A DNA stretch of 64,000 bases, taken from contig CP096135.1 of assembly GCA_023213195.1 (NCBI GenBank), positions 3,220,842-3,284,841 of the forward strand, in the 5' to 3' direction. Shown piece by piece: positions 55,668 through 64,000 of this stretch. The notes beneath the pieces are model-generated. The model saw only the letters and a list, made by a program, of their open reading frames with translations, was not told where the DNA came from and ran no database searches. Source of the DNA: Sphingobacteriales bacterium JAD_PAG50586_3 (GTDB lineage Bacteria > Bacteroidota > Bacteroidia > CAMBQF01). Each line of letters opens with the position of its first letter. Position 1 is the first letter of the stretch. Made by a program: the position numbers and the translations under genes.

Positions 55668-57259
55668 TTGAAGAACTTTGCACAGCTATATGCCGATTTG
55701 GATGAAACCAACAAGACCAACGAAAAAGTGGCCTTGCTGGGTGCTTACCTGCAAAACGCTACCGATAACGACAGGCTATGGGCGCTGGCTATATTATCGG
55801 GCCGCAGGCCCAAGCGCACCGTAGCTACCAATAAGCTAAAAGAGTGGGCCTGCCAGTTTGGTAAAATTGATTACTGGCTGTTTGAAGAAAGCTATAACAT
55901 AGTTGGCGACCTTGCCGAAACCATCACCCTGATTATTCCCCCGCCTACGGAAGTAAGGCATAACGAAAGTTTAAGTTACTGGATAAACTACATACGTTCT
56001 TTAGAAAAACAGGACGAAGAAATAGCCCGAGATAAAATTATTGATGCTTATGGACAGTATTAAGCCAAAGCGAGCGTTTTGCATTTAATAAACTGATAAC
56101 AGGCGGGTTCCGTATTGGCATATCGCAAACATTGGTAGGCAGGGCCATATCAAATTTTACCGGCATTACCCAAAACGTTATTGCCCACCGCCTTATGGGC
56201 AAATGGACACCCGACACTACCACCTTTGATGAACTGGTATTGCAGGAACGCAGCGACGATAACCTATCGCACCCCTACCCCTTTTGCCTTGCATACCAAA
56301 TTGATGTCCCATTAGAAAGCCTTGGCACTCCTGCTGAATGGCAGGCCGAATGGAAATGGGATGGCATTCGCGGACAGATAATAAAACGCGGCGGTCAGTT
56401 TTTTGTATGGAGCCGTGGCGAGGAGTTGGTAACCGATAAATTCCCGGAATTGGCGGAGCTGCAAGCCGTTTTGCCTGATGGGGTAGTTTTAGATGGGGAG
56501 ATAATGCCCTATAAAGACGGGCAGATAATGAGTTTTAACGTGCTGCAAACCCGCATAGGCCGCAAAAACCTGACTAAGAAAATACTGGCCGATGCACCGG
56601 CTGCTTTCTTTGCTTATGATATTATTGAATACGAAGGGCAGGACATCCGTGAGAAACCCTTAGCCGAGCGCAGGGCCATATTAGAAGGACTTCTAAAAGA
56701 GGTAAACCACCCCAACTTTATACAATCACCCACGGTGGAGTTTAGCAGTTGGGACGAACTGACCGAAAAGCGAAAACTATCGCGCAGCCTGCAAAGCGAG
56801 GGGCTTATGCTGAAACAAAAAAGCAGCACCTACGAGGTGGGCCGTAAAAAAGGCCATTGGTGGAAATGGAAAGTTGACCCCTACAGTATTGATGCTGTAT
56901 TAATATACGCACAGGCAGGCCATGGTAGGCGTGCCAACCTCTACACCGATTATACCTTTGCACTATGGCAAGGCGAGTTGCTGGTACCTTTTGCTAAAGC
57001 CTATTCAGGGTTGACTGATAAAGAGATTGAGCAGGTAGATGCCATTATAAAAAAGACTACCAAAGAAAAGTTTGGCCCCGTGCGCAGCGTTACCCCTACC
57101 CTTGTGTTTGAGTTGGGTTTTGAGGGCATCAATATATCAACACGGCATAAGAGTGGTGTGGCGGTTCGCTTTCCGCGCATACTCCGCTGGCGGCAGGATA
57201 AAGAGGTAGAAGATGCTAATACGCTCGAGGATTTGAAGGCGTTGATTACTGCGCCTTAG
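55668..57259 (+). CDS. ATP-dependent DNA ligase (one frameshift)
   Basis: About 530 residues. The start is TTG 55668, since no ATG is in frame and MKNFAQLYADLDETNKTNEK matches the family start. The N-terminal DNA-binding domain runs to about 130, then the break: one T is missing at 56060-56061 (GQYLSQSERFAF restored). The catalytic domain has AEWKWDGIRGQ with the AMP-binding Lys, then VVLDGEIM, FFAYDIIEYEG, EGLMLKQKSSTYEVG and WWKWKVDP. It seals nicks using ATP and belongs to the Bacteroidota/Lexo-associated group of ligases. Confidence 0.92.
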
Positions 57260-57284
57260 TTCTCAATTACCCTTCGCACCTGTA

Positions 57285-57480
57285 TGTATCACCCCTACGG
57301 GGTTTCATATATTTCATCACTTGTTTCTATTGACATTTCGCTCCTACGGAGCTAACTATAAAAGCTTGGAGAGATGCCAATAAATAGAAAGACCAGCCGC
57401 AATTTTTTTAAGTCCCATAGGGACGGTATATCAATAGAAAAATTAATACAGGTTATTACTAGCTCCGTAGGAGCGGCACT
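57285..57480. repeat. Four-palindrome repeat element (GCTCCTACGGAGC type)
   Basis: Four perfect palindromes lie in 183 bases: CCCCTACGGGG (57292-57302), GCTCCTACGGAGC (57340-57352), GTCCCATAGGGAC (57412-57424) and GCTCCGTAGGAGC (57462-57474). The intervening sequences (TTCTATTGACATTTC and ATATCAATAGAAAAATT) share a CTATTGA/TCAATAG theme. No gene is in this 224-base gap. The last palindrome ends nine bases before the Nudix stop. Confidence 0.8.
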
Positions 57481-57483
57481 ATT

Positions 57484-57882
57484 TTAAACATAGATTTTTG
57501 TGTTCGTGAAAAGGGTTAGTATCTCATTATGGTCGAAAGCGAGTTTTAGCTTGGTGTAGTCTTTGGTCTTTTTAACCTCGGCGGCATCGCTATCGGCTTT
57601 AAGCTTTCCTCCCACCGGTACGGCATGAAAAACCACCGATACATAATGCCCCCTAGGGTCGCGGTTGGGTTTAGAAAATACGCCCACCATGCGTACCAGT
57701 TGAATATCTAGCCCTGTTTCTTCTTTAGCTTCGCGGATAGCGGCCTGTTCTACCGTTTCATCTTCTTCCACCATTCCACCGGGTAAACCCCATTTACCTT
57801 TATGGGGTGGGTTGCCACGCTTAGCCAACACTATCTCTCCGTTAGGAAATTCAATAATAATATCGGTTGTAACTTTCGTCAT
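57484..57882 (-). CDS. Nudix hydrolase
   Basis: Complete, 132 residues. The Nudix box GGMVEEDETVEQAAIREAKE then ETGLDI fits GX5EX7REUXEEXGU. KGKWGLPGGMVEEDE and RDPRGHYVSVVFHA point to an ADP-ribose or NTP pyrophosphohydrolase of the MutT/NudF type. It cleaves nucleoside diphosphate-X substrates. Monocistronic; convergent with the repeat element and the ligase gene. Confidence 0.92.
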   Translation of the reverse strand: MTKVTTDIIIEFPNGEIVLAKRGNPPHKGKWGLPGGMVEEDETVEQAAIREAKEETGLDIQLVRMVGVFSKPNRDPRGHYVSVVFHAVPVGGKLKADSDAAEVKKTKDYTKLKLAFDHNEILTLFTNTKIYV

Positions 57883-58009
57883 AACACTTTATTTATTGCA
57901 TAACAAGCCCTGTGCACTTTTTGTGCAGATGGTAAATTATTTCTTGTTTAGTAAGTGGTTATGTAATAATTTGCAGGGTAATACGTTTTAAACCTAAATC
58001 AAAAAAGAC

Positions 58010-58462
58010 ATGAAAAACCTACTAGTAGCCCTGTTTGCCATGGTAACATACACTACAGCACAAGCCCAGTTTGTAGCAAAAATGGAAGTTAAAGAAGACA
58101 TTCCCGGAATATGTGATAAAGATGAGGTGTATGCTCTATTCCCCATGTTTAAAGGCCAGGTAGAACCTAAATGTTCTCTTAGTAAAGAGGATATACAAGA
58201 TAAACTTAATGAGATTCCCTTTTTGAAAGAAAACCCTAAGTTTAAAGGCGAGGGCATGATGGGGCTTATTATAAATTGCAAAGGCGATGTTGTAAAATGC
58301 GCGGTAGATAACAAAACCGGCAAAGACGACCTTGACAAGCAGATAGAAGATGTTTTTAAAACCCTTACCGAGTGGACAATAGGCACACTTAACGGCAACC
58401 CTGTAGATGCATCAAAACTATATAGCTATAAAATTAAAGGTGGCGAGTTGACCCTAAATTAG
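58010..58462 (+). CDS. Secreted TonB C-terminal-like small protein
   Basis: 150 residues with signal MKNLLVALFAMVTYTTAQAQ. The mature part has two Cys pairs (IPGICDKDEVY, EPKCSLSKEDIQ, IINCKGDVVKCAVD) and a strand-helix-strand end DKQIEDVFKTLTEWTIGTL / YKIKGGELTLN like TonB C-terminal folds. It is probably related in fold to the protein at 55069. The role is unknown. Transcribed alone. Confidence 0.65.
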   Translation: MKNLLVALFAMVTYTTAQAQFVAKMEVKEDIPGICDKDEVYALFPMFKGQVEPKCSLSKEDIQDKLNEIPFLKENPKFKGEGMMGLIINCKGDVVKCAVDNKTGKDDLDKQIEDVFKTLTEWTIGTLNGNPVDASKLYSYKIKGGELTLN

Positions 58463-58543
58463 GCTGCCTGCAAACTTTTTCTGCCTTTTTTCGTTTAGTG
58501 CCCATTATCTTATTAGCTTATTACCACATTCGCTTATTAAAGA

Positions 58544-58551
58544 TATATTTG
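58544..58551 (+). promoter_or_regulatory. -7 element of the BatA/VWA gene
   Basis: TATATTTG followed by CAG and ATG 58559, the same arrangement as upstream of dgt (TATATTTGCAG...ATG). It implies a leaderless or very short 5' UTR. Confidence 0.55.
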
Positions 58552-58558
58552 CAGGCTA

Positions 58559-60597
58559 ATGACATTTATATACCCCTCTTTTCTTTGGGCGCTGGCAGCC
58601 ATTTCAATACCCATTGCCATACACCTGTTCAATTTCAGGCGGTATAAAACGGTCTATTTCTCTAGTTTACGCTTTTTAAAACAGGTAGAAACAGAGACCA
58701 AGCAAAGCCGCCGTTTAAAACACCTGTTGGTATTAGCAGCGCGTATACTGGCTATATCGGCATTGGTATTTGCTTTTGCACGGCCTGTTATACCCGCACC
58801 GGGTAGCAGGGTTAAGCAGGGCGATAAGGCAGTAAGTATCTATATAGATAACTCCTACAGCATGCAGGCGGTTGGTACCGAGGGCAGCCTGTTAGACAAG
58901 GCCAAGGCCACTGCCGAAGAGTTGGTTAAGCAATACAAACCATCAGATAAGTTTCAGTTACTAACCAACGATTTTGAAGGTCGCCACCAACGGTTGCTTA
59001 CCCGCGATGAGTTTTTGGAGCTGCTGAAAGATGTTGACTACTCTCCGGCGTTCCGTAAGCTGTCGGAGGTATTCTCTCGCCAGCGCGATTTTTTAAATGC
59101 AGAGCCCCAGCCCAATAAGCAGGCCTTTGTTATTTCCGATTTTCAAAAATCAGGGTTTGACCCCGAGGTGTTGAAGAACGATACCACAATAAGCCTGGCT
59201 GCAATCCCTTTAAAAGCTAACGAGGCCAACAATGTGTTTGTTGATAGTGTTTGGTTTGCAACGCCTTACCGCAAGCTAAATCAACCAGAAGAATTAACCA
59301 TTAGCGTTACCAATACCGGTGTTACCGATGTTGACAATGTTCCATTGAAACTATTCATCAACAAGGTACAAAAATCGCCTACCTCTATTAGTATTAAGGC
59401 AGGCCAAAAGGCCGAGTTTAAGATATCGTACACCATACAACAGCCCGGCTTGCAGTTTGCCGAGTTGCAACTTACCGACCACCCCATAACGTACGACGAT
59501 AAGTTTTACTTTTCTTACGCCATTGCAAACAACCTGAATGTACTGTCTATAAACGGTGGTGGTGAAAGCCCATACCTAAACTCACTTTACGGTAACGATG
59601 TGTACACCAAGCTAACCAACATGCCTGAGGGACAGATTGATTATGCTGCGTTTAACAGCCACCCACTGATTGTATTGAATGGTGTTAAGAGCATATCATC
59701 AGGCTTGCAACAGGAGCTTAAAAAGTATACCGATGGTGGTGGCAACATTATGATATTCCCCCATTGGCAGGCGATATGGATAGCTACAAAACTTTGCTAT
59801 CATCGCTTAAGTGTGCATGGTACGAAGGGCTTGATACCGCTAAGGCGAAGGTTACTTCCCTTACCATGCAAGATGCCATTTACAAAGATATTTTCGAGAA
59901 AACACCCAATAACATAGACCTACCCGTAGCCTTTAAGCACTACAACTTTAGCCGTGCGTTAGCATCAGAAGAACCGTTGATGAAGTTTGCCAACGGACAA
60001 AGCTTTTTAAGCCGCTTTAAAGCCGGTACAGGCCAGGTGTATTTATGTGCTTCGCCACTAGACCCTGCTGCTACCAACTTCCCCAAACATGCGTTGTTTG
60101 TGCCTACCTTATACAAAATAGCCTTGTACAGCGGCACAACAGCCCCACTATACTACATGGCAGGCAACGATAATACCGTGCAGGCGGGCAATGTAAACAT
60201 AGGCTCTGACGATGTTTTTAAGGTAAAAGAGATAACAGGCAAAACAGAGTTTATCCCCGGCCACCGCAGCACCGGCTACGGCACGGCTATAGATATGGGC
60301 AACCAGGCCAAAGAGGCCGGCAATTATATGCTTATGGCGGGTAATGATACGCTTATGCCTATTGGTGTAAACTACAGCAGGCTAGAGAGCGACCTTAAAA
60401 CCAGCACGCCCGAAGAAATTACCGAAGGGTTTGACAAAAACCACTTTGACAACTTTGCGGTGCTGGATGTAATGACAAAAGGTGTTTCTAAATCGTTGGC
60501 AGATGTGGCCGAAGGTACACAGCTGTGGCGTTGGTTTATATTTGCCGCGCTGCTATTCTTGTTGATTGAAATTGCGTTGCTGCGCTTTTTAAAGTAA
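58559..60597 (+). CDS. BatA N-terminal / VWA-like membrane protein (one frameshift)
   Basis: About 680 residues. The start MTFIYPSFLWALAAISIPIA then HLFNFRRYKTVYFSSLRFL is the BatA domain with its two membrane helices. A VWA-like domain follows with the MIDAS-type VSIYIDNSYSMQAVG. A C-terminal membrane helix ends LFLLIEIALLRFLK. One C is missing at 59758-59762 (IMIFPPLAGDMDSYKT restored). Bat proteins are linked to aerotolerance and cell-envelope stress in Bacteroides; the other bat genes are not seen here. Confidence 0.85.
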
Positions 60598-61551
60598 ATG
60601 GAAACCAATAGTACACATAGAGTTAAAGCCGCAAGGCCTGTGCTACTGCTGGTTGTATGCTATTACATTATTTTTAAGGCTGTTCTTAAAACAGTAACTG
60701 CATTTATTTTTTTAGTAGATAGTAAACTAGCCCAAAAATTAGGCACATCAGACGGATTTGATATTATTCTTAAAGGCGGCACCGGGTTGCAGTTATCTAT
60801 TATTGCATTAAGCGGCGTGGCTGTGTATGCCGCACTTCAATTACTGAATTTTAAAAAGGCAGGTTTTACAATTTACACTGTAGTTATTATAGCATCTTAT
60901 TTAGCACCCATATTTTTTGGTGTAGAAAACTACCGTCCTACCATGACAGAGTTTACCTTATCTGTAGCGCCAATGCTTTTATTATATAGATATAGGAGCC
61001 GAATGGATGGAAAGGGTCTTATTATTTCTAATTTTTATAGTGATACGTTGGCTAAAGAAGAAAACTGGTTTTGGGACTGGGTAGACTATCACCATAAAAA
61101 CCCTGCCAAGTTGGAAGAGTGGTACCAAACAGCCACTAAGGAAGAACTAACTATCTTCTACAATAAGTATGAAAGTGTTGCCCAACGCCTAATACCCAAT
61201 TACGAAGGTATTTATGTAACATCAACAAACACCTACTTAACTGAAGATGTAATGGAGGGCCTTAACAACTGGATAATAGGGCAAGGCCCTGAGCTATGGG
61301 CCATGGCTGCTAAAAAGGCCGAAGCCCGCAGTCAATATACAAATCCGGCAGATAACCCTGAAGAAAAAATATGGGAAACCCTGTATACAATTTATAGTAA
61401 ATCAAAGGCGCAAAAATTACAGAATGGTCCGCAGCCTATAACATCGTGGCAGGGCGTTTCGTGGCAAACACGCTACCAATATTTTCCCGGTGCTAATGCT
61501 AATACAGTATTTGAAGAAAGGTTTGGGGCCTCTATAAACGAGTTTATTTAA
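60598..61551 (+). CDS. Membrane protein with C-terminal soluble domain, unknown
   Basis: 317 residues. About four membrane helices in the first 130 residues; the soluble end (from about 60990) has NWFWDWVDYHHKNPAKLEEW then YQTATKEELTIFYNKYES. The FWDWVD..KNPAKLEEWYQT layout recalls small helical regulatory domains such as DUF4240, but the match is uncertain. It starts at the base after the BatA-like stop, so it is co-transcribed. Its stop overlaps the convergent RidA gene by four bases. Confidence 0.6.
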   Translation: METNSTHRVKAARPVLLLVVCYYIIFKAVLKTVTAFIFLVDSKLAQKLGTSDGFDIILKGGTGLQLSIIALSGVAVYAALQLLNFKKAGFTIYTVVIIASYLAPIFFGVENYRPTMTEFTLSVAPMLLLYRYRSRMDGKGLIISNFYSDTLAKEENWFWDWVDYHHKNPAKLEEWYQTATKEELTIFYNKYESVAQRLIPNYEGIYVTSTNTYLTEDVMEGLNNWIIGQGPELWAMAAKKAEARSQYTNPADNPEEKIWETLYTIYSKSKAQKLQNGPQPITSWQGVSWQTRYQYFPGANANTVFEERFGASINEFI

Positions 61552-61925
61552 CGCGCAGCCACCATGCTAATTTCAACATTAGCGTTTTTAGGCAGGCCGG
61601 CAACAGCAACCGTTTCGCGGGCGGGAAAATCAGCAGTAAAGTAGCTTGCGTAAATTTCATTAACGGCTGCAAAATCGTTCATTGTTTTTAAGAAGATGGT
61701 AGTTTTAAGGATGTTGCTAAAATCCATTCCCGCCTCGGCCAGTATAGCGCGCAGGTTCTCCATCACCCTGAATGTTTCGGCTTGTATGTTCTCATTCTCA
61801 AAGTCGCCACTCTCGGGGTTCAGCGCTATTTGCCCCGATATAAACAGCACGTTGCCAAACTTTACAGCCTGGTTGTAAGGCCCAATGGGCGCGGGGGCAA
61901 ACTTGGTGGTAATAATTTCTTTCAT
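61548..61925 (-). CDS. ridA: RidA family (YjgF/YER057c) deaminase
   Basis: Complete, 125 residues. APIGPYNQAVKFGNVLFISG, then GQIALNPESGDFENENIQAE, and the active-site Arg in DFPARETVAVAGLP with EISMVA are RidA motifs. It hydrolyses reactive enamine/imine intermediates from PLP enzymes such as threonine dehydratase. A near-consensus promoter box (TTTCTTTG) lies upstream. Monocistronic. Confidence 0.95.
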   Translation of the reverse strand: MKEIITTKFAPAPIGPYNQAVKFGNVLFISGQIALNPESGDFENENIQAETFRVMENLRAILAEAGMDFSNILKTTIFLKTMNDFAAVNEIYASYFTADFPARETVAVAGLPKNANVEISMVAAR

Positions 61926-61994
61926 GATTACACCCCAAAGAAAACAAAAACTTTTGGTATAGGCATTACCATAATCTTAAAATATGTATGGTTC

Positions 61995-62021
61995 GCGCTT
62001 CTTCAACGCTCAGCGTGACAC
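61995..62021. repeat. CTTCAACGCTCAGCGTGACA-type dispersed repeat
   Basis: CTTCTTCAACGCTCAGCGTG followed by ACAC, with GCTCAGCG complementary arms. It is similar to the element at 19711-19741. It lies in the divergent spacer between ridA and the MBL hydrolase gene. Confidence 0.5.
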
Positions 62022-62043
62022 TACAAAGACAGAGAAAAAATGG

Positions 62044-62051
62044 TATTTTTG
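62044..62051 (+). promoter_or_regulatory. -7 element of the MBL hydrolase gene
   Basis: TATTTTTG matches TAnnTTTG and lies 19 bases before ATG 62071. Confidence 0.45.
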
Positions 62052-62070
62052 ACAAATACTCTTTAGCAAA

Positions 62071-62901
62071 ATGAAACTACATACTATAAATACAGGCATG
62101 TTTAAACTAGATGGCGGCGCTATGTTTGGCGTAGTGCCTAAAACCATGTGGAGCAAACTAAACCCGCCCGATGAAAACAACATGTGTACCTGGGCCATGC
62201 GCTGCCTGCTTATTGAAGATGGCGACAAACTGATACTGATTGATAACGGCATTGGTAACAAGCAAAGCGACAAATTTTTTGGGCACTATTACCTGCATGG
62301 CGATGATACATTGGAAAAATCGTTGAACGCATTAGGTTTTGGGGTTGATGATGTTACTGATATGTTTCTTACCCACCTACACTTTGACCATTGCGGGGGC
62401 TCGGTAAAATGGAACAGTGCCAAAGATGGTTACGAAACCGTATTTAAAAACGCCACCTACTGGAGCAATAACAAACATTGGGACTGGGCAACCAAGCCTA
62501 ACGCAAGAGAAAAGGCATCATTCTTAACCGAAAATATAATGCCGATGTACGATAGCGGTCAACTGAAATTTGTTGACGATGGGTTTGACTTGTTTGAGTT
62601 TACCGAGGTGTTTGGCCATACCGAAAGTATGATGCTGCCCGTGCTTAACTACAAAGACAAAACCATTGTTTACATGGCCGACCTTATACCATCGGCCGCG
62701 CATATACCGGTGCCGTATGTTATGGGCTATGATACCCGACCGCTATTAACACTTGGCGAAAAGGAAACCATACTTACCGAAATGCAACAAAAAGGGGCTA
62801 TACTATTTTTTGAACACGACCCTGTAAATGAGTGTGGCACTTTGGTGGCTACTGATAAGGGTATTAGGTTGGGAGAAACATTTAAATTAGCGGATATATA
62901 G
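62071..62901 (+). CDS. MBL-fold metallo-hydrolase (AHL-lactonase-like)
   Basis: Complete, 276 residues. The metal motif is FLTHLHFDHCGGSV; other ligands are in FGHTESMMLPVL and FFEHDPVNECGT. The N-terminal GGAMFGVVPKTMWSKLNPPD and LLIEDGDKLILIDNGIGNKQ match a group of MBL hydrolases with lactonase or esterase activities. Substrate unknown. It lies 26 bases upstream of a GNAT gene. Confidence 0.9.
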   Translation: MKLHTINTGMFKLDGGAMFGVVPKTMWSKLNPPDENNMCTWAMRCLLIEDGDKLILIDNGIGNKQSDKFFGHYYLHGDDTLEKSLNALGFGVDDVTDMFLTHLHFDHCGGSVKWNSAKDGYETVFKNATYWSNNKHWDWATKPNAREKASFLTENIMPMYDSGQLKFVDDGFDLFEFTEVFGHTESMMLPVLNYKDKTIVYMADLIPSAAHIPVPYVMGYDTRPLLTLGEKETILTEMQQKGAILFFEHDPVNECGTLVATDKGIRLGETFKLADI

Positions 62902-62927
62902 TTAATGAACAGATATGAAGATAAGTA

Positions 62928-63440
62928 ATGATTAGTCTTCGTGCGATAGAACCATCAGACCTTGAGCATATTTATGCTTGGGAGAATGATCCTTCCAATT
63001 GGAGCTATAGCTATACATATACACCATTTTCAAAAGATGTATTAAAAATCTATATAGAACAAGCGGGCCAAGACATTTATACTTCAAAACAACTGCGCTT
63101 GATGATTGATTTGGAGGAAAATGGTACTATAAAAACTATTGGCTGTGTTGACTTATTTGACTTTGAACCGCGCCACCAACGGGCTGGCGTAGGCATACTT
63201 ATTGGCGATGAAGCTGACCGCAAAAACGGCCATGCATCGCAGGCGTTAAAGCGATTAATTAGCTATGCTTTTTCTACCCTAAACCTTAACCAACTATTTT
63301 GCAACATAGCTGTTGATAATACAGCAAGCCTTGCCCTGTTTAAAAAACACGGTTTTGCCATTACAGGTACCAAAAAGCAATGGCTGCATATTAATAATAA
63401 TTGGGTTGATGAACACACCCTGCAACTGGTGCGCAGCTAA
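62928..63440 (+). CDS. GNAT family N-acetyltransferase
   Basis: Complete, 170 residues. Motif A for acetyl-CoA is RAGVGILIGDEADRKNGHAS, with QALKRLISYAFSTLNLNQLF and the closing AIDNTASLALFKKHGF, as in RimJ/RimL/SpeG-type enzymes; VDEHTLQLVR ends the protein. It may acetylate a ribosomal N-terminus or a polyamine. It ends on the base before the next start, so is co-transcribed with the cytochrome gene. Confidence 0.92.
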   Translation: MISLRAIEPSDLEHIYAWENDPSNWSYSYTYTPFSKDVLKIYIEQAGQDIYTSKQLRLMIDLEENGTIKTIGCVDLFDFEPRHQRAGVGILIGDEADRKNGHASQALKRLISYAFSTLNLNQLFCNIAVDNTASLALFKKHGFAITGTKKQWLHINNNWVDEHTLQLVRS

Positions 63441-64000
63441 ATGAAAAAAGTAGCCCTGATAGTAGTTATTGTATTTGTAGCCGTGTTCGCTATGTTTTGC
63501 GGGCCGGGCAAGGGCGATACCAAGCAGGGCGGAGAACTTACCACCTTTGCAGGATTAAGCGATACCGTTAGCTATGTGGGCATAAACACCTGCAAGCAAT
63601 GTCACCAGGATATTTACAATACCTACATGCAAACCGGCATGGGGCAGTCGTTTGATAACGCTACACACGCCAAAAGCAAGGGGAAGTTTGAAGATGCCAA
63701 AGTGCTGTACGATAAATTCTCTGACCTATACTACAAACCCTACTGGAAAGGCGACACACTTAAAGTAACTGAGTTCCGCTTATCGGGCAACGATACCGTT
63801 TACAAACGGGTGCAGGCTGTTAGCTACATTGTAGGTTCGGGGCAACATACCAATTCGCACATCATTAATGTAAAAGGCTACTTATACCAGGCCCCATTTA
63901 CTTTTTACGCCCAACAAGGCAGGCTTGATTTACCCCGGGCTTTGAGAACGGCCACAACACGCGGTTTGGCAGGGCTATTGGCTTGGAGTGCATGAGCTGC
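63441..64000 (+). CDS. Multihaem cytochrome c-like lipoprotein (3' end outside window, one frameshift)
   Basis: At least 187 codons. The N-terminal segment VIVFVAVFAMFCGPGKG looks like a lipobox (MFC). The first haem motif is CKQCH (NTCKQCHQDIYNTYMQTGMG). After NSHIINVKGYLYQAPFTFY the frame needs one C at 63933-63936 to give LPPGFENGHNTRFGRAIGLE then CMSC, the start of a second CxxCH at the window edge. It resembles cytochrome c554-type multihaem proteins with TPR tails. Likely periplasmic electron transfer. Confidence 0.85.

Noticed and set aside
1..64000. Programmed ribosomal frameshifting as the cause of the many split genes
   Set aside because: There are too many breaks, in unrelated genes, with different run bases and no common slippery motif or downstream structure; nearly all are one-base losses in homopolymers.

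Overview
The window looks like a chromosomal piece of a Bacteroidota bacterium, probably of the Sphingobacteriia/Chitinophagia type. Signs are a gliding-motility/type IX secretion C-terminal domain protein (2-1101), families largely confined to this phylum (DUF3078, DUF4878, DUF2490, BT_3928-like, a BatA-like protein), promoters of the Bacteroidota form TTG-N18..21-TAnnTTTG, few Shine-Dalgarno sites and many leaderless-looking starts. The taxon below phylum is inference. At least 25 recognisable genes are broken by single-base indels, mostly one missing base in a short homopolymer. Most are probably assembly errors, so gene limits are given across the breaks and the break positions are named.

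Layout. 1-4.3 kb: end of a PKD/T9SS surface protein, a DUF2177 membrane protein, a phasin-like protein with a histone-H1-like tail, and an AarF/UbiB kinase. 4.4-13.9 kb: a minus-strand surface-polysaccharide locus of ten genes (two DegT aminotransferases, Gfo/Idh dehydrogenase, two hexapeptide acyltransferases, epimerase, GT2, a GT39-like membrane protein, an unfamiliar two-Rossmann protein and a small membrane protein). Three of these genes match the WbpB-WbpD-WbpE scheme for a 2,3-diacetamido sugar. A tRNA-Pro marks its upstream edge.

14-21 kb: DUF2141, two unknown genes of possible immunity type, DUF3078, ClpB and two membrane proteins. 21.2-30 kb: a second minus-strand operon, asnB - GT4 - wza-like - wzc-like - rmlC - wecA-like - NlpC/P60, read from a clear promoter upstream of asnB and tightly coupled by TAATG and GTGA overlaps. 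It should make, initiate and export an exopolysaccharide, perhaps together with the 4-14 kb locus.

30-45.7 kb: housekeeping genes (dGTPase, Lpd, L28, S21, M42 peptidase, YigZ, Xer recombinase, acyl-CoA dehydrogenase, Lon), two DUF4878 lipoproteins flanking a YiiX-like amidase, and an SMI1/KNR4 protein. 45.8-48.9 kb: the most unusual part. Three tandem lipoprotein paralogs and a truncated fourth copy abut a REP-like element; then come an orphan consensus promoter and about 1 kb of palindromes and a four-copy interspersed repeat. 48.9-64 kb: photolyase, SDR, SUI1/YciH (with an in-frame TAG), a BT_3928-like protein, OsmC, ligase-associated exonuclease and ATP-dependent ligase, TauE, Nudix, a BatA/VWA protein, RidA, MBL hydrolase, GNAT and the start of a multihaem cytochrome that runs off the window.

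REP-like palindromes of at least four families occur in intergenic gaps throughout.
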